A stretch of 64,000 bases of DNA from Desulfovibrio piger (lineage in GTDB: Bacteria > Desulfobacterota > Desulfovibrionia > Desulfovibrionales > Desulfovibrionaceae), in contig NZ_LT630450.1 of the NCBI RefSeq assembly GCF_900116045.1, forward strand, positions 341,501-405,500. Reading direction: 5' to 3'. Shown one piece after another: positions 8,117 through 21,453 of this stretch. Position 1 is the stretch's first letter. Every line of letters starts with the position of its first letter. The position numbers were made by a program, and so were the translations under genes. The notes beneath the pieces were generated by a model. It did not search any database, was not told where the DNA came from, and saw nothing but the letters and a program-made list of their open reading frames with translations.

Positions 8117-9784
8117 ATGAAACGACACCATGAGACGCCGCTGACGGATCCTGACGCCCCCGACCGGGAAGGGACTGTTCCCTGTGCTGCGCCCGTGCCG
8201 CCGCCGCACCGGCAGCGCGTGCGCGAAACGGACAGCGGTCTGCGTCTGCTGTTCGATCTTTCCCAGGTCATCGACCATTCCCGGGACATCGGCCACAGCC
8301 TGGAGGCGGCGCTCTCCCTGATGGCGAAACATCTGCACATGATGCGGGGCATGATCACCCTCGTGTCCCCCCATACCGGCGAGATACGCATCGAGGTGGC
8401 GCACGGTCTGAATCCAGCCGAACAGCGGCGGGGCCACTATGCCCTGGGCGAGGGCGTCACGGGGCGCGTCATCCAGAGCGGCCAGCCCATGGTCGTGTCC
8501 AATGTCTCGGCCAGTCCCATCTTTTTGAACCGCACCCGCTCCCGTGACCTGCAGAAAGATACCATCGCCTTCATCTGTGTGCCCATCAAATTCGAGGACG
8601 AGGTCCTGGGCGCCCTTTCCGTGGACCGGGTCTTCGCGGATGCCGTGACGCTGGAAGAGGATGAACACATCCTGACCATCATCGCATCCATGATCGCGCA
8701 TGTGGCCAGGGCGCGGCAGAACGTCATGGACGAGCGCGTGGCGGCCATCGAAGAGAACATGCGCCTGCGCAACGCCCTGTCCGCACCGCTGCGTCCGCAT
8801 GGTTTTGTCGGCAATTCCGATGCCATGCGCCTTGTTTACGAACAGATCTCACAGGTGGCGCCTTCCACCACGACGGTGCTGCTGTACGGTGAGAGCGGTA
8901 CGGGCAAGGAGCTGGCCGCCCATGCCATCCATTCCGCCGGCAAGCGGAACAAGGGCCCGTTCATTTCGCTGAACTGTGCGGCCCTGCCGGAAAATCTCAT
9001 CGAAAGCGAATTGTTCGGCCATGAGAAAGGGGCCTTCACCGGTGCTTCGGGCATGCGCAAGGGGCGGTTCGAACTGGCGGACGGCGGGACGCTCTTTCTT
9101 GATGAGGTCGGGGAACTTTCCCTCCTGACGCAGGCCAAGCTGCTCCGCGTCCTGCAGGAGCGCTGCTTCGAGCGTCTGGGCGGGACAGAGAGCCTCACCG
9201 TGGACGTGCGCATCATCACGGCCACCAACCGGGATCTGTCCCGCATGGTGGAGGAGGGCACCTTCCGCCGCGACCTGTATTACCGCCTGAACGTTTTTCC
9301 CATCCACATGCCGCCCCTGCGCGAGCGGCAGAACGACATCCAGCCGCTGGCCGCCTACTTTGCGGACAAATATGCTGCGGCCAACGGGCGCACAGGCATC
9401 CGCATCTCGCTGGCCGTCATGGACATGCTGCAGCGCTATGCCTGGCCCGGCAACATCCGCGAGCTGGAAAACGTCATGGAGCGGGCGGTGCTCCTGGTCG
9501 GCCCGGAGGGCCTGATCCTGCCCCAGCACCTGCCGCGTGAACTGCACAGCACGCACTGTCCGTTCGGGGCGGCCGCGCACAAGGCGGCAGCGGATCCCCA
9601 TGCCGCGCCGGGCAGCCTTCAGGATCGCCTCGACGAGCTGGAACGGGCCTGCATCACGGATGCCCTTGCCCGACACAAAGGACATGTGGGCCATGCGGCC
9701 CAGGCCCTGGGGCTCACGGAGCGTGTCATGGCCCTGCGCATGAAGAAGCACGGCATCAGTTACAAGGAATTCCGCCAGCATTGA
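8117..9784 (+). CDS. NifA-like sigma54-dependent transcriptional activator (GAF-AAA+-HTH)
   Basis: 555 residues from ATG 8117, which has GGAAGG in front; in-frame starts at 7985 and 8081 lack a good SD. A GAF sensor covers about residues 43-200. The AAA+ domain is at about 229-460, with Walker A GESGTGKE (258-265), an intact GAFTGA loop (305-310) and GGTLFLDE. A Fis-type HTH lies at the C-terminus (GHVGHAAQALGLTERVMALRMKKHGISYKEF), very like NifA/AnfA regulators. It should activate sigma54-RNA polymerase from an enhancer. The candidate target here is the -24/-12 promoter of amtB at 20820-20836. No nif structural genes are in the window, so a general nitrogen role is inferred from context. Confidence 0.85.
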   Translation: MKRHHETPLTDPDAPDREGTVPCAAPVPPPHRQRVRETDSGLRLLFDLSQVIDHSRDIGHSLEAALSLMAKHLHMMRGMITLVSPHTGEIRIEVAHGLNPAEQRRGHYALGEGVTGRVIQSGQPMVVSNVSASPIFLNRTRSRDLQKDTIAFICVPIKFEDEVLGALSVDRVFADAVTLEEDEHILTIIASMIAHVARARQNVMDERVAAIEENMRLRNALSAPLRPHGFVGNSDAMRLVYEQISQVAPSTTTVLLYGESGTGKELAAHAIHSAGKRNKGPFISLNCAALPENLIESELFGHEKGAFTGASGMRKGRFELADGGTLFLDEVGELSLLTQAKLLRVLQERCFERLGGTESLTVDVRIITATNRDLSRMVEEGTFRRDLYYRLNVFPIHMPPLRERQNDIQPLAAYFADKYAAANGRTGIRISLAVMDMLQRYAWPGNIRELENVMERAVLLVGPEGLILPQHLPRELHSTHCPFGAAAHKAAADPHAAPGSLQDRLDELERACITDALARHKGHVGHAAQALGLTERVMALRMKKHGISYKEFRQH

Positions 9785-9858
9785 TGCGGGGATCTTCTCT
9801 GGCAGGATGCGGCCGCACAACATGGCTGATGGCCGCAGATCCCTTGACGGAACGGCAT

Positions 9859-9894
9859 AAAAAAGGCCCGCTGGAAAAAACTCCGGCGGGCCTT
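9859..9894 (-). terminator. Intrinsic terminator for the gltB-dapF-dapL transcript
   Basis: On the minus strand AAGGCCCGC and GCGGGCCTT form a 9-bp stem, followed by a run of T (plus-strand A-run 9859-9864). It lies about 140 bases past the dapL stop. A short T pair after the stem on the plus strand gives at best weak termination for the activator gene. Confidence 0.75.
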
Positions 9895-10036
9895 ATGCAT
9901 AGGAGCGCTTCGTGCCTTCCCCGCGCTCCGGTATGCTTGAGCGGAAAATGCCGGGCGTTGTGCCTGCCCGTGGAAAAAATGACCGCTGGGGGGGGCGCCG
10001 GCCGCTGACGCCGCCGGGCCCTCCCCCAAGCGCTCC

Positions 10037-11272
10037 TTACAAACGCAGCTCCTGCAAACGTTCCAGGGCCTCGGTGGTGTCCGCTTCGCTGCCGAAGGCG
10101 GTGAAGCGCACATAGCCTTCGCCGCTGGGGCCGAAGCCCGCACCGGGGGTGCAGACCAGGGACGTGCGCGACAGCAGAAGGTCGAAAAACTCCCAGGAGC
10201 CCATGCCGTCAGGTGTCCTTACCCAGATGTAGGGGGCATGGATGCCGCCATAGCAGGCAAGGCCCATGCCTTCGATACCGGAACGGATGCGGGCCGCATT
10301 GGCCATGTAGGCCGCGATGGTGGCACGGACCTGTTCCTGTCCCTCCGGGCTGTAGACGGCTTCGGCGGCACGCTGCACGATGTAGGGGCACCCGTTGTAC
10401 TTGGTGCTCTGGCGGCGCTTCCACATGTCCTGCAGGCGGATGCGGGCTCCGTCCGGGCCGGGGATGGTCACCGCGGCCGGGATGGTGGTGAAGGCGCAGC
10501 GCAGGCCCGTGAAGCCCGCTGTCTTGGAGAAGGAGCGGCATTCCACGGCCACTTCCTCGGCACCGGGGATCTCGAAGATGCTGTGCGGCACATCGCCTTC
10601 CGTATCCCTGATGAAGGCCTCGTAGGCCGCATCATAGATGATGAGGGCCCCGTGGCGGCGGGCATAGTCCACCCAGGCGGCCAGGGCATCCCTGTGCAGC
10701 ACCGTGCCGGTGGGATTGTTGGGGTAGCAGAGATAGATGATGTCGGGCACCGCAGCGGGGAAGTCCGGCACGAAATCGTTGGCTTCCGTGCAGGGCAGGT
10801 AGATGAGGTCGCTCCAGCGATCGCCCGTCCACCGGCCCGCGCGGCCCGCCATGGCATTGGAATCCACATAGACGGGATAGACCGGATCCGTGACCGCCAC
10901 ACGGCAGGAAAGGGAGAACAGCTCCTGGATGTTGGCCACATCGCACTTGGATCCGTCACTGACGAAGATGTCCGAGGCGTCCATCTGCACGCCGCGGGCC
11001 CGGTAGTCATGGGCGGCGATGGCCTCGCGCAGGAAATCATAGCCCTGTTCCGGGCCGTAGCCCTTGAACGAGGCGGCAGAGGCCATCTCGTCCACCGCGG
11101 TATGCAGGGCGGTGATGACGGCGGGCGGCAGGGGGCGGGTCACATCGCCGATGCCCAGGCTGATGACGGGCAGGGCGGGGTGCTGCTCCCGGTGCGCGCG
11201 GACCCTGGCGGCCACCGTGGCGAAAAGATAGGCGCCGGGCAGTCCGGCGTAATGCTCGTTGCTGCGTATCAT
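10037..11272 (-). CDS. dapL: LL-diaminopimelate aminotransferase
   Basis: 411 residues. A PLP enzyme of aminotransferase class I/II that turns tetrahydrodipicolinate plus glutamate into LL-diaminopimelate in one step, bypassing DapD/DapC/DapE. Family sequence starts at the N-terminus ([58 protein letters not shown]). The PLP lysine lies in [16 protein letters not shown]. An SD (GGAGG) sits in the tail of dapF, two bases from whose stop dapL begins. Its amino donor is glutamate, made by the GltB encoded upstream in the same run, which fits the arrangement. A terminator follows at 9859-9894. Confidence 0.95.
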   Translation of the reverse strand: MIRSNEHYAGLPGAYLFATVAARVRAHREQHPALPVISLGIGDVTRPLPPAVITALHTAVDEMASAASFKGYGPEQGYDFLREAIAAHDYRARGVQMDASDIFVSDGSKCDVANIQELFSLSCRVAVTDPVYPVYVDSNAMAGRAGRWTGDRWSDLIYLPCTEANDFVPDFPAAVPDIIYLCYPNNPTGTVLHRDALAAWVDYARRHGALIIYDAAYEAFIRDTEGDVPHSIFEIPGAEEVAVECRSFSKTAGFTGLRCAFTTIPAAVTIPGPDGARIRLQDMWKRRQSTKYNGCPYIVQRAAEAVYSPEGQEQVRATIAAYMANAARIRSGIEGMGLACYGGIHAPYIWVRTPDGMGSWEFFDLLLSRTSLVCTPGAGFGPSGEGYVRFTAFGSEADTTEALERLQELRL

Positions 11273-11274
11273 GA

Positions 11275-12166
<892 letters not shown>

Positions 12167-12174
<8 letters not shown>

Positions 12175-15100
12175 GCTCGTTTTCTCCTCGTGCGTGGAAC
12201 ACTTCTTCGGTGGCGGAGGCGGTCTCCGCGTCGTGGGCGGCTTCCGCCTGACGGCGGAGCACGTTCTTGTAATCCAGCGGCATGACCTTGACGAAGAGCG
12301 GCAGGGCGGCATCCCAGTTGGCCAGCAGGGACGCGGCCTTGGCACTGCCGGTGCAGGCCGCGTGCTGTTCCACCAGGCGGCGCAGCAGGGCCTGATCCTC
12401 TTCCTGCCAGACGGATTCCAGATCCACGCTCTCGATGTTGCAGCGGTTCTGGAAATGCTCGTCCAGGTCGTAGACGAAGGCCGTGCCGCCACTCATGCCG
12501 GCAGCGAAATTGTAGCCGGTGCGTCCCAGGACGACGACGGTGCCGCCGGTCATGTATTCGCAGCCGTGGTCGCCCACACCTTCCACCACGGCGCAGGCAC
12601 CGGAGTTGCGTACGGCAAAGCGTTCCCCGGCCTGGCCGCAGAAATAGGCCTCGCCGGCGGTGGCGCCGTACAGGGCCACGTTGCCGGCCACGGCCTGTTC
12701 CGCCGCCACGAAGCGGGCCCCGGCATCGGGGCGGACCACGATGATGCCGCCGGCAAGGCCCTTGCCCGCGTAGTCATTGACGCTGCCTTCCACCTCAAGG
12801 GTCACGCCGGGGGCCAGGAAGGCGCCGAGGCTTTGCCCGGCCTGGCCGTGGAAGTGGAGATGCAGGCTGTCCCGGGGCAGGCCGGCGGCCCCGTGGCGCA
12901 GGACGATGCTGCCGGAAAGGCGCGCACCCACGGCACGGTCCACATTGCGGATGGTCCGCTCGATACGCAGATGATCGCACTGGCCTGCCAGCACGGGTTC
13001 GGCGGCCTGATCCAGATCCTGCTCCAGCACCGTGGGCTCGCAGACACGGGGGAAGCCCCCGGCATGATGTTGTCCGCAGACCGCGTCGGGCGTCCAGAGC
13101 AGGCGCGAGAGGTCGAGGGAGGCCGCCCGGCCCGTGATGTCCGTACGCTGCGCCAGCAGATCGGCATGGCCGACGGCCTCGTTCAGGGAGCGGAAGCCCA
13201 GGGCGGCCAGTTCGCGGCGCACGTCCCCGGCCAGCAGGCGCAGGAAGCGCATCACATGTTCAGGGCGCCCCTTGAAGCGGGCACGCAGCTTTTCGTCCTG
13301 GGTGGCGATGCCCGCCGGGCAGCGGCCCTTCATGCAGCTGCGGCACATGACGCAGCCCATGCTGACCATCAGCGCCGTCCCGAAGGCGAATTCCTCGGCG
13401 CCCAGCAGCGCGGCCACGACGACGTCACGGCCGGTGCGCAGCAGGCCGTCGGTCTGGAGGGACACCCGCCGGCGCATGCCGCAGGTCACCAGGGCCTGAT
13501 GCGCTTCGGACAGGCCGGATTCCCACGGCAGGCCCACATAATGGATGGCGGAATGGGGGCTGGCACCGGTACCGCCGTCATGGCCGGAGATGACCACGCA
13601 GTCCGCGCCGGCCTTGGCCACGCCCACGGCGATGGTCCCGACGCCGTTTTCGGCCACCAGCTTGACGGAGATGCGGGCCGAAGGATTGAGGTGACGCAGG
13701 TCGTAGATGAGCTGCGCCAGGTCTTCGATGGAGTAGATGTCATGATGCGGCGGCGGGGAGACCAGAGAGACACCGGGCATGGTGGCCCGGACGCGGGCGA
13801 TGTCCACCGTGACCTTGTAGGCGGGCAGCTGGCCGCCTTCACCGGGCTTGGCGCCCTGGGCCGCCTTGATCTGGATCTCTTCCGCATGGACGAGATATTC
13901 CGCCGTGACACCGAAGCGCCCCGAAGCGATCTGGCGGATGCGGGAGCGCGCGTCATGGCGACGGCCGTCCGCATCCGTCCAGGGGGGGTTGCGGGCCGGG
14001 TCTTCGCCGCCTTCACCGCAGTTGGAGGGCACGCCGCAGGCATTGCAGCCTTCGGCCAGGGTGCGGTGGGCCTCGTCACTGATGGCACCGTAGGAGATGG
14101 CCGCGCCGACGAAATGGCGCAGGATGTCCTCTTCCGGCTCCACGTCGTCCAGGGGGACGGGCATGCGTGCCTGGCCGGGAGCGATCTCCAGCAGGGAGCG
14201 GAGGGTGAAGCCCCGGGCTTCCTGCCCGTTGCAGAGCTCGGTGAACGTCTGCCAGGCCGGGGAGGGAGCCTGGCCGCTGCCGTCTTCATTGACGGCCGTG
14301 TGCAGGGCACGCACGGTACGGGGCCCCCAGAGGCGTGCCGCAGGGGCGGCAGCGGGCCCGGCGGCATCGTCCCAGGCCTGTGCGTGCCGCAGGGCGGCAT
14401 CGCGCGCCAGGGTCTCCAGACCGATGCCGGTGATGGAACAGGGCGTGCCCGTGAAATAGCGGTCGATGACATCCTGCGCCAGCCCCAGGGCCTCGAAGGG
14501 CTGCGAGCCGCGGAAAGAGCGCAGGGTGGAGATGCCCAGGCGGGCAAAGGCCTTGAGCAGGCCCTTCTTCAGAGCGTTGATGTAGCGTTCCTGGGCGTCT
14601 TCCTCGTCGAGAGGACCGGCGTCCGTGCTCAGGCGGCCTTCCCGGGCCATGCGGCGGACGGCATCCAGGGCGGCGTGCGGACAGACGGCATTGACGCCGT
14701 AGCCGATGAGCTGTGCCATGTGGATGACTTCGCAGGCTTCACCGCTTTCGGCGATGATGCCGCAGGCGTGGCGCAGCCCGGCACGGATGAGGTGATGATG
14801 CAGGCCCGCGCAGGCCAGCAGGGCGGGGATGGGCGCCCTGTCCGCCGTCATGGCCGTATCGCTCACCACAAGGATGGTGGCCCCCTGCGCGATGGCCGTC
14901 TCGGCGTCCGCGAACAGGCGGTCGAGGGACGTGCGCAGGGCTTCCCCGTCGCCGTGGGCCGGGAAGGTGGCATCAAGGGTGACGGCCCGGACAGCGGGAC
15001 GCCGGGAGGCCCGGATCCGGCGCATGTCGTCCGTGGTGAGGAAGGGATGCGGCAGACGCAGGACGGCGCAGCTTTCGGGGCCCGGTTCCAGGATGTTGCC

Positions 15101-16750
15101 GGCATGGCCGGCATGGCCCATGAGCGACATGGACAGCTGTTCGCGGTACGGGTCGATGGGCGGGTTGGTCACCTGGGCGAAGCGCTGCTTGAACCAGCGG
15201 AACAGGGACTGCGGTTCCTCGCTGAGACAGGGCAGGGGCTTGTCCGTCCCCATGGAGCAGACGGGCTCCTGGGCATTTTCGGCCATGGGCACGAGGACCT
15301 GCCGCTGCCAGGCGCTGTCGCAGCCGGCCTGGCGCAGACGGCGCTCCAGCGGGGGCAGGGCATGCGCGGCATCGCCCTCTTCGCCCATGCTGTTCAGGGT
15401 CTCCAGACGCACGGCATGCTTCTGGAGCCAGCGGCGCCAGGGCTGGGAACGGATGACCTGGCCCTTGATCTCCGCATCAGGCGCGATGCGGTGGTGTTCC
15501 ACGTCCGCCAGGATCATGCGGCGGGGCTGGAGCTGGCCGCGCTGGATGATGTCCTCTTCGGGCGTATCCACAAGGCCGCTTTCCGAGCCGAGCACCATCA
15601 GGCCGTCCCGGGAGACGCTCCAGCGGCAGGGGCGCAGGCCGTTGCGGTCGAGCATGGCGCCCACACGCCGCCAGCCGTCGGTGAAGACGAGGCAGGTGGG
15701 GCCGTCCCAGGGCTCCATGAGGGAAGAGTGGTATTCGTAGAAGGCGCGCTTGTTGTCGCCCATGACGAAGGTCGGCCCGAAAGGTTCGGGGATCATCATC
15801 ATGAGGGCGTGGGGCAGGCTGTAGCCCGCGCGGACGAGCAGTTCCAGCACGTTGTCCAGGGTGCCGGAATCCGAGGTATCGGGATTGATGACCGGCAGGG
15901 CGTCCTTCAGATGCGCCCCCAGCAGGGGCGAGGCGAGCACGGCCTCGCGCACGCCCATATGGGCCGCGTTGCCGCGCAGGGTGTTGATCTCGCCGTTATG
16001 GGCGGCCAGGCGGAAGGGCTGGGCCAGCGGCCACGAAGGCAGGGTATTGGTGGAAAAACGCTCGTGGAACACGGCAAAGGGCGCGGCGCAGTCCCCGTCC
16101 GTCAGGTCGGTATAGAACTCTCCCATCCGGGAGCCGGGGAGCATGCCCTTGTAGACGATGCTCCGGCAGGAGCAGCTGGCCACATAGAACAGGCGGGTGT
16201 CCTGCCCCTGTTGGCGCAGTTCCTTCCAGATCAGGTTCTCGGCCATGTGCCGGGCAAGGAACAGGCGGCGTTCAAGGGCTTCAGGATCATGGAGCTCGGC
16301 GGCCTCCGGCGAGCTGGTATCCGGCAGGACGAGCAGCTGCAAAAAATCGGGCATGGTCTGGCGGGCGGCGGGGGCCAGCACCTCTTCACGGACAGGGACG
16401 TCGCGCTCGTCCTCCACGCGCAGGCCGCAGGCCGTGAAGGTGTCACGGAAGCGTCGCAGGCACGACGCCCGCAGGGCCGCATCCCGGGGCAGGAAAAGCT
16501 GGGCCACGGCCCAGGGCGTGGCACAGACCGACAGGGCGGGCCACTGGCGCAGGAAAAAGCCGCGCGGCAGGGGGAAGAGGATGCCGGCGCCGTCACCGTT
16601 CTTGCCGTCACCGCCGCCGCGATGGGCCATGCGGGTCATGGCCCCGAGCGCCATGTGCATCACGTCATGACGGCTCTGGCCGTCCAGATAGGCAACAAAA
16701 CCCACGCCGCAGGCATCGTGCTCCCGGCGGGGATCGAAAAGACCGTTCAT
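12167..16750 (-). CDS. gltB: Glutamate synthase large subunit (GOGAT)
   Basis: 1527 residues, full length. It transfers the glutamine amide to 2-oxoglutarate, giving two glutamates. The order is a class II amidotransferase with catalytic C14 exposed by removal of a short leader (DACGVGF), a central domain, the FMN-binding synthase domain, the 3Fe-4S motif (CVMCRSCMKGRC, a C-x5-C-x4-C pattern) and the C-terminal GXGXG beta-helix. ATG 16750 follows AGGAG. No gltD small subunit is in the window, so the electron donor is open: ferredoxin, or an unlinked NADPH subunit. A terminator-like hairpin between glnN and gltB (16784-16824) suggests gltB is expressed at a different level from glnN. The gene overlaps dapF by eight bases. 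Confidence 0.95.
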
Positions 16751-16783
16751 ATGTCACTCCTGGGAAGGCTGGGGAGTGGAGGG

Positions 16784-16824
16784 AAAAAGTCCCCGGGCGG
16801 GGATGCTCATGCCCGGCCCGGGGA
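16784..16824 (-). terminator. Intrinsic terminator or attenuator between glnN and gltB
   Basis: On the minus strand TCCCCGGGC and GCCCGGGGA make a perfect 9-bp stem followed by C and five T. It falls after the glnN stop and only 33 bases before the gltB start, leaving little room for a separate gltB promoter. Partial read-through is the likely arrangement. Confidence 0.7.
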
Positions 16825-16846
16825 GACAAAGGAACCAGTGAGAGGA

Positions 16847-19003
<2,157 letters not shown>

Positions 19004-19029
19004 AAGGGGACTCCTTGATACGCTTTTTT

Positions 19030-19079
19030 CAGGCCCGCCGGGAAAGGAAAGAGGGTGAGACCTTTCCGCGGCAGGCCTG
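19030..19079 (-). other. Very stable intercistronic hairpin between glnB and glnN
   Basis: CAGGCCCGCCG (19030-19040) pairs with CGGCAGGCCTG (19069-19079), and GGAAAGG pairs with CCTTTCC inside it, giving an almost continuous 18-bp stem. On the minus strand it is followed by A-residues, not T, so it is not an ordinary terminator. It ends about 26 bases before the glnN ATG. mRNA processing or 3'-end protection of amtB-glnB is a plausible use. Confidence 0.6.
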
Positions 19080-19118
19080 ATTGGGGAGGAAAACGGTAAA
19101 ATTTCTGGCAGCTGTTCC

Positions 19119-19472
<354 letters not shown>

Positions 19473-19500
19473 CTAGCGGCAGGTGGAGGTATCTTGATGG

Positions 19501-20709
19501 TTACAGGGTATAGCCGCGTTCGTTATGCAGGCTGAGGTCCAGGCCACTGACTTCGGAAGCGGGATCCACACGCAGGCCCACCAGGGAATCCGTCAGCTTC
19601 AGCAGGATGCGGCTGACCAGGTAGACAAAGCCCCAGGTGGCGACGATGGAGATGATCTGCACCACGAGCTGCCACGGGTTGCCGTAAAACAGGCCGTTGA
19701 CGCCGTTGATGCTGGCGGAGGCGAACAGGCCGGTGGCGAAGGCGCCCCAGGTGCCGCCCACACCGTGGATGCCCACCACGTCGAGGGCGTCGTCATAGCC
19801 CAGGCGGTTCTTGAGCAGGATGCCGCCGTAGCAGATCATGCCGCCGGCAAAGCCGATGAACAGGGCGGGCATGGTTTCCACGAAACCGGCCGCGGGCGTG
19901 ATGGAGACGAGGCCCGCCAGCGCTCCGGAGATGGCACCCAGGGTCGTGGCCTTGCCGAAGCGCAGGTATTCAAGGATCATCCAGCCGAAGATGCCGCCGG
20001 CCGTGGCCAGATGCGTGGTGACCAGGGCGTGGCCCGCAAGGCCGTTGGCAGCCAGGGCGCTGCCGGCATTGAAGCCGAACCAGCCGAACCAGAGCAGGCC
20101 GCCGCCAAAGAGCGTCATGGGCAGGTTGTTGGGGATCATGGGCGTCTTGCCGAGATCAGTACGGGGGCCCACCGCATGGGCGCAGGCCAGGGCCGCCGCA
20201 GCGGAAGCCATGTGCACCACGGCGCCACCGGCAAAGTCCACGGCACCGAGCTTGGCCATCCAGCCGCCGCCCCAGACCCAGTGCGCCATGGGGCAGTAGG
20301 CAAAGATCGTCCACAGTGCGGAGAAGACCAGCATGGCCGAGAAACGAATGCGTTCGGCATAGGCACCGGAAATGAGCGCCACGGTGAGGGCCGCAAACAT
20401 GCACTGGAAGGCCATGAAGACGTTGTGCGGCAGGTTGGTTGCCGGGCCGTTGGCTTCGGCGCCCACACCCGTGAGGAACACATGGTTGAGATTGCCGATG
20501 ATGCCGGAAATATCACCGCTGAAGGCGAGGGAATAACCGACCAGGGCCCAGATGATGGAGACCAGCCCCAGGGCCGCATAGCTGTGCATGCAGGTGGAGA
20601 GGATGTTCTTTGACCGGACGAGCCCGCCGTAGAACAAGGCCAGGGCGGGAGTCATGAGCATGACGAACGTTGTGCAAATAAGGATGAACGCGGTGTCTGC
20701 GGGATTCAT
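19501..20709 (-). CDS. amtB: Ammonium transporter AmtB
   Basis: 402 residues with 11 predicted membrane helices. It imports ammonium and is regulated by PII. The sequence is clear from MNPADTAFILICTTFVMLMTPALALFYGGLVRSKN through NLPHNVFMAFQCMFAALTVALISGAYAERIRF to GIHGVGGTWGAFATGLFA, with the twin pore histidine region. ATG 20709 has AGGAAGG upstream; the longer frame from 20772 has no SD and was rejected. It is the first gene of amtB-glnB-glnN and is preceded at 20820-20836 by a strong -24/-12 promoter, giving a leader of about 100 bases. Confidence 0.95.
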   Translation of the reverse strand: MNPADTAFILICTTFVMLMTPALALFYGGLVRSKNILSTCMHSYAALGLVSIIWALVGYSLAFSGDISGIIGNLNHVFLTGVGAEANGPATNLPHNVFMAFQCMFAALTVALISGAYAERIRFSAMLVFSALWTIFAYCPMAHWVWGGGWMAKLGAVDFAGGAVVHMASAAAALACAHAVGPRTDLGKTPMIPNNLPMTLFGGGLLWFGWFGFNAGSALAANGLAGHALVTTHLATAGGIFGWMILEYLRFGKATTLGAISGALAGLVSITPAAGFVETMPALFIGFAGGMICYGGILLKNRLGYDDALDVVGIHGVGGTWGAFATGLFASASINGVNGLFYGNPWQLVVQIISIVATWGFVYLVSRILLKLTDSLVGLRVDPASEVSGLDLSLHNERGYTL

Positions 20710-20819
20710 GGAAAACCTTCCTGTGGTCTGGCAGTACAGCAGGAGCCGGATCCTGGAGCACTGCGTAAACATGATTGCCGTTTCTCAGACAACGAGCAGC
20801 GGCAGACGCCACGAAATAA

Positions 20820-20836
20820 AGCAAGGACCATGCCAA
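20820..20836 (-). promoter_or_regulatory. Sigma54 (-24/-12) promoter of amtB-glnB-glnN
   Basis: On the minus strand TGGCATGGTCCTTGCTT matches the TGGCACG-N4-TTGCW consensus, with GG and GC exactly 12 bases apart. The start point would lie near 20809. A NifA-like activator is encoded 11 kb away (8117-9784) in the same nitrogen block. Confidence 0.8.
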
Positions 20837-20951
20837 AAAAGCATGAAAGACAATTATTTTTTTATAATATACTGATATATTTAATGAAAATATTTTTCTG
20901 AGAGGGGGAAGCCCGCGCCAAAGAGAGCAGAGGCCAATCTTCAAGAGAATG

Positions 20952-20971
20952 TTTCTACCGAATAGTAGAAA
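20952..20971. promoter_or_regulatory. Perfect dyad, candidate activator site upstream of amtB
   Basis: TTTCTAC-N6-GTAGAAA is a perfect 7-bp inverted repeat centred about 150 bases upstream of the predicted amtB start point, a usual enhancer distance. Another TTTCTAC half-site is at 21064-21070. Confidence 0.4.
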
Positions 20972-21021
20972 AAAGGAACCCGCCCGTCCAGTACTTTGCG
21001 GCACAAAGGGGATATGCAATA

Positions 21022-21052
21022 TGATACATTTAAAAATCAATGGGATATATCA
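21022..21052. promoter_or_regulatory. Imperfect dyad in amtB/HPP intergenic region
   Basis: TGATACAT and ATATATCA form an inverted repeat (7 of 8 positions) separated by 15 bases. It sits in the AT-rich stretch, where such repeats arise easily by chance. Confidence 0.2.
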
Positions 21053-21453
21053 AACAAATCATTTTTCTACCATGATGTTGAAAATGGCTGTCCCCAAAGC
21101 TGATTGAGCATACAATCACAATCTATTTAAATATATTATATTAATATTATTACTTTTTTTTAAATTTATACCAAGATGTCGACATACAGGGACAACGGGC
21201 CGGCTGCCCGGCTGGCATGATTCGGCGCCTTTTCAGGGGCGGGCTCGTTCCTCCCGGAGCAAGGAAAGTCGCAGGGGACTGACGTGCCGTGAGAGGGGCC
21301 GGACGCAGGGGGGGGACAGCCCGGCTGCACGGGGCGGGGAGCATCCTCCGGGAAAAATCCCTTTTCGTGCGCCCGCACACGGTAGCGCAGGCCGTATGCG
21401 GTTATCTCCATGAGGAACGAAGGCAGCGACCTTCCCACACAGGAAAGGAGATC

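Larger units (their letters stand above)
20710..21453. other. AT-rich divergent regulatory region between amtB and HPP gene
   Basis: About 740 bases without a gene. The stretch 20838-21170 is strikingly AT-rich for this genome, with long runs such as poly-T near 21158. It holds the amtB sigma54 promoter and two dyads (20952-20971 and 21022-21052). No NifA-type TGT-N10-ACA site was found by eye. The 21180-21440 part is GC-rich with no recognised signal except the HPP SD. Confidence 0.6.

Noticed and set aside
20838..21170. NifA-type TGT-N10-ACA enhancer near amtB
   Set aside because: Every TGT in the stretch was inspected; none has ACA ten bases later.
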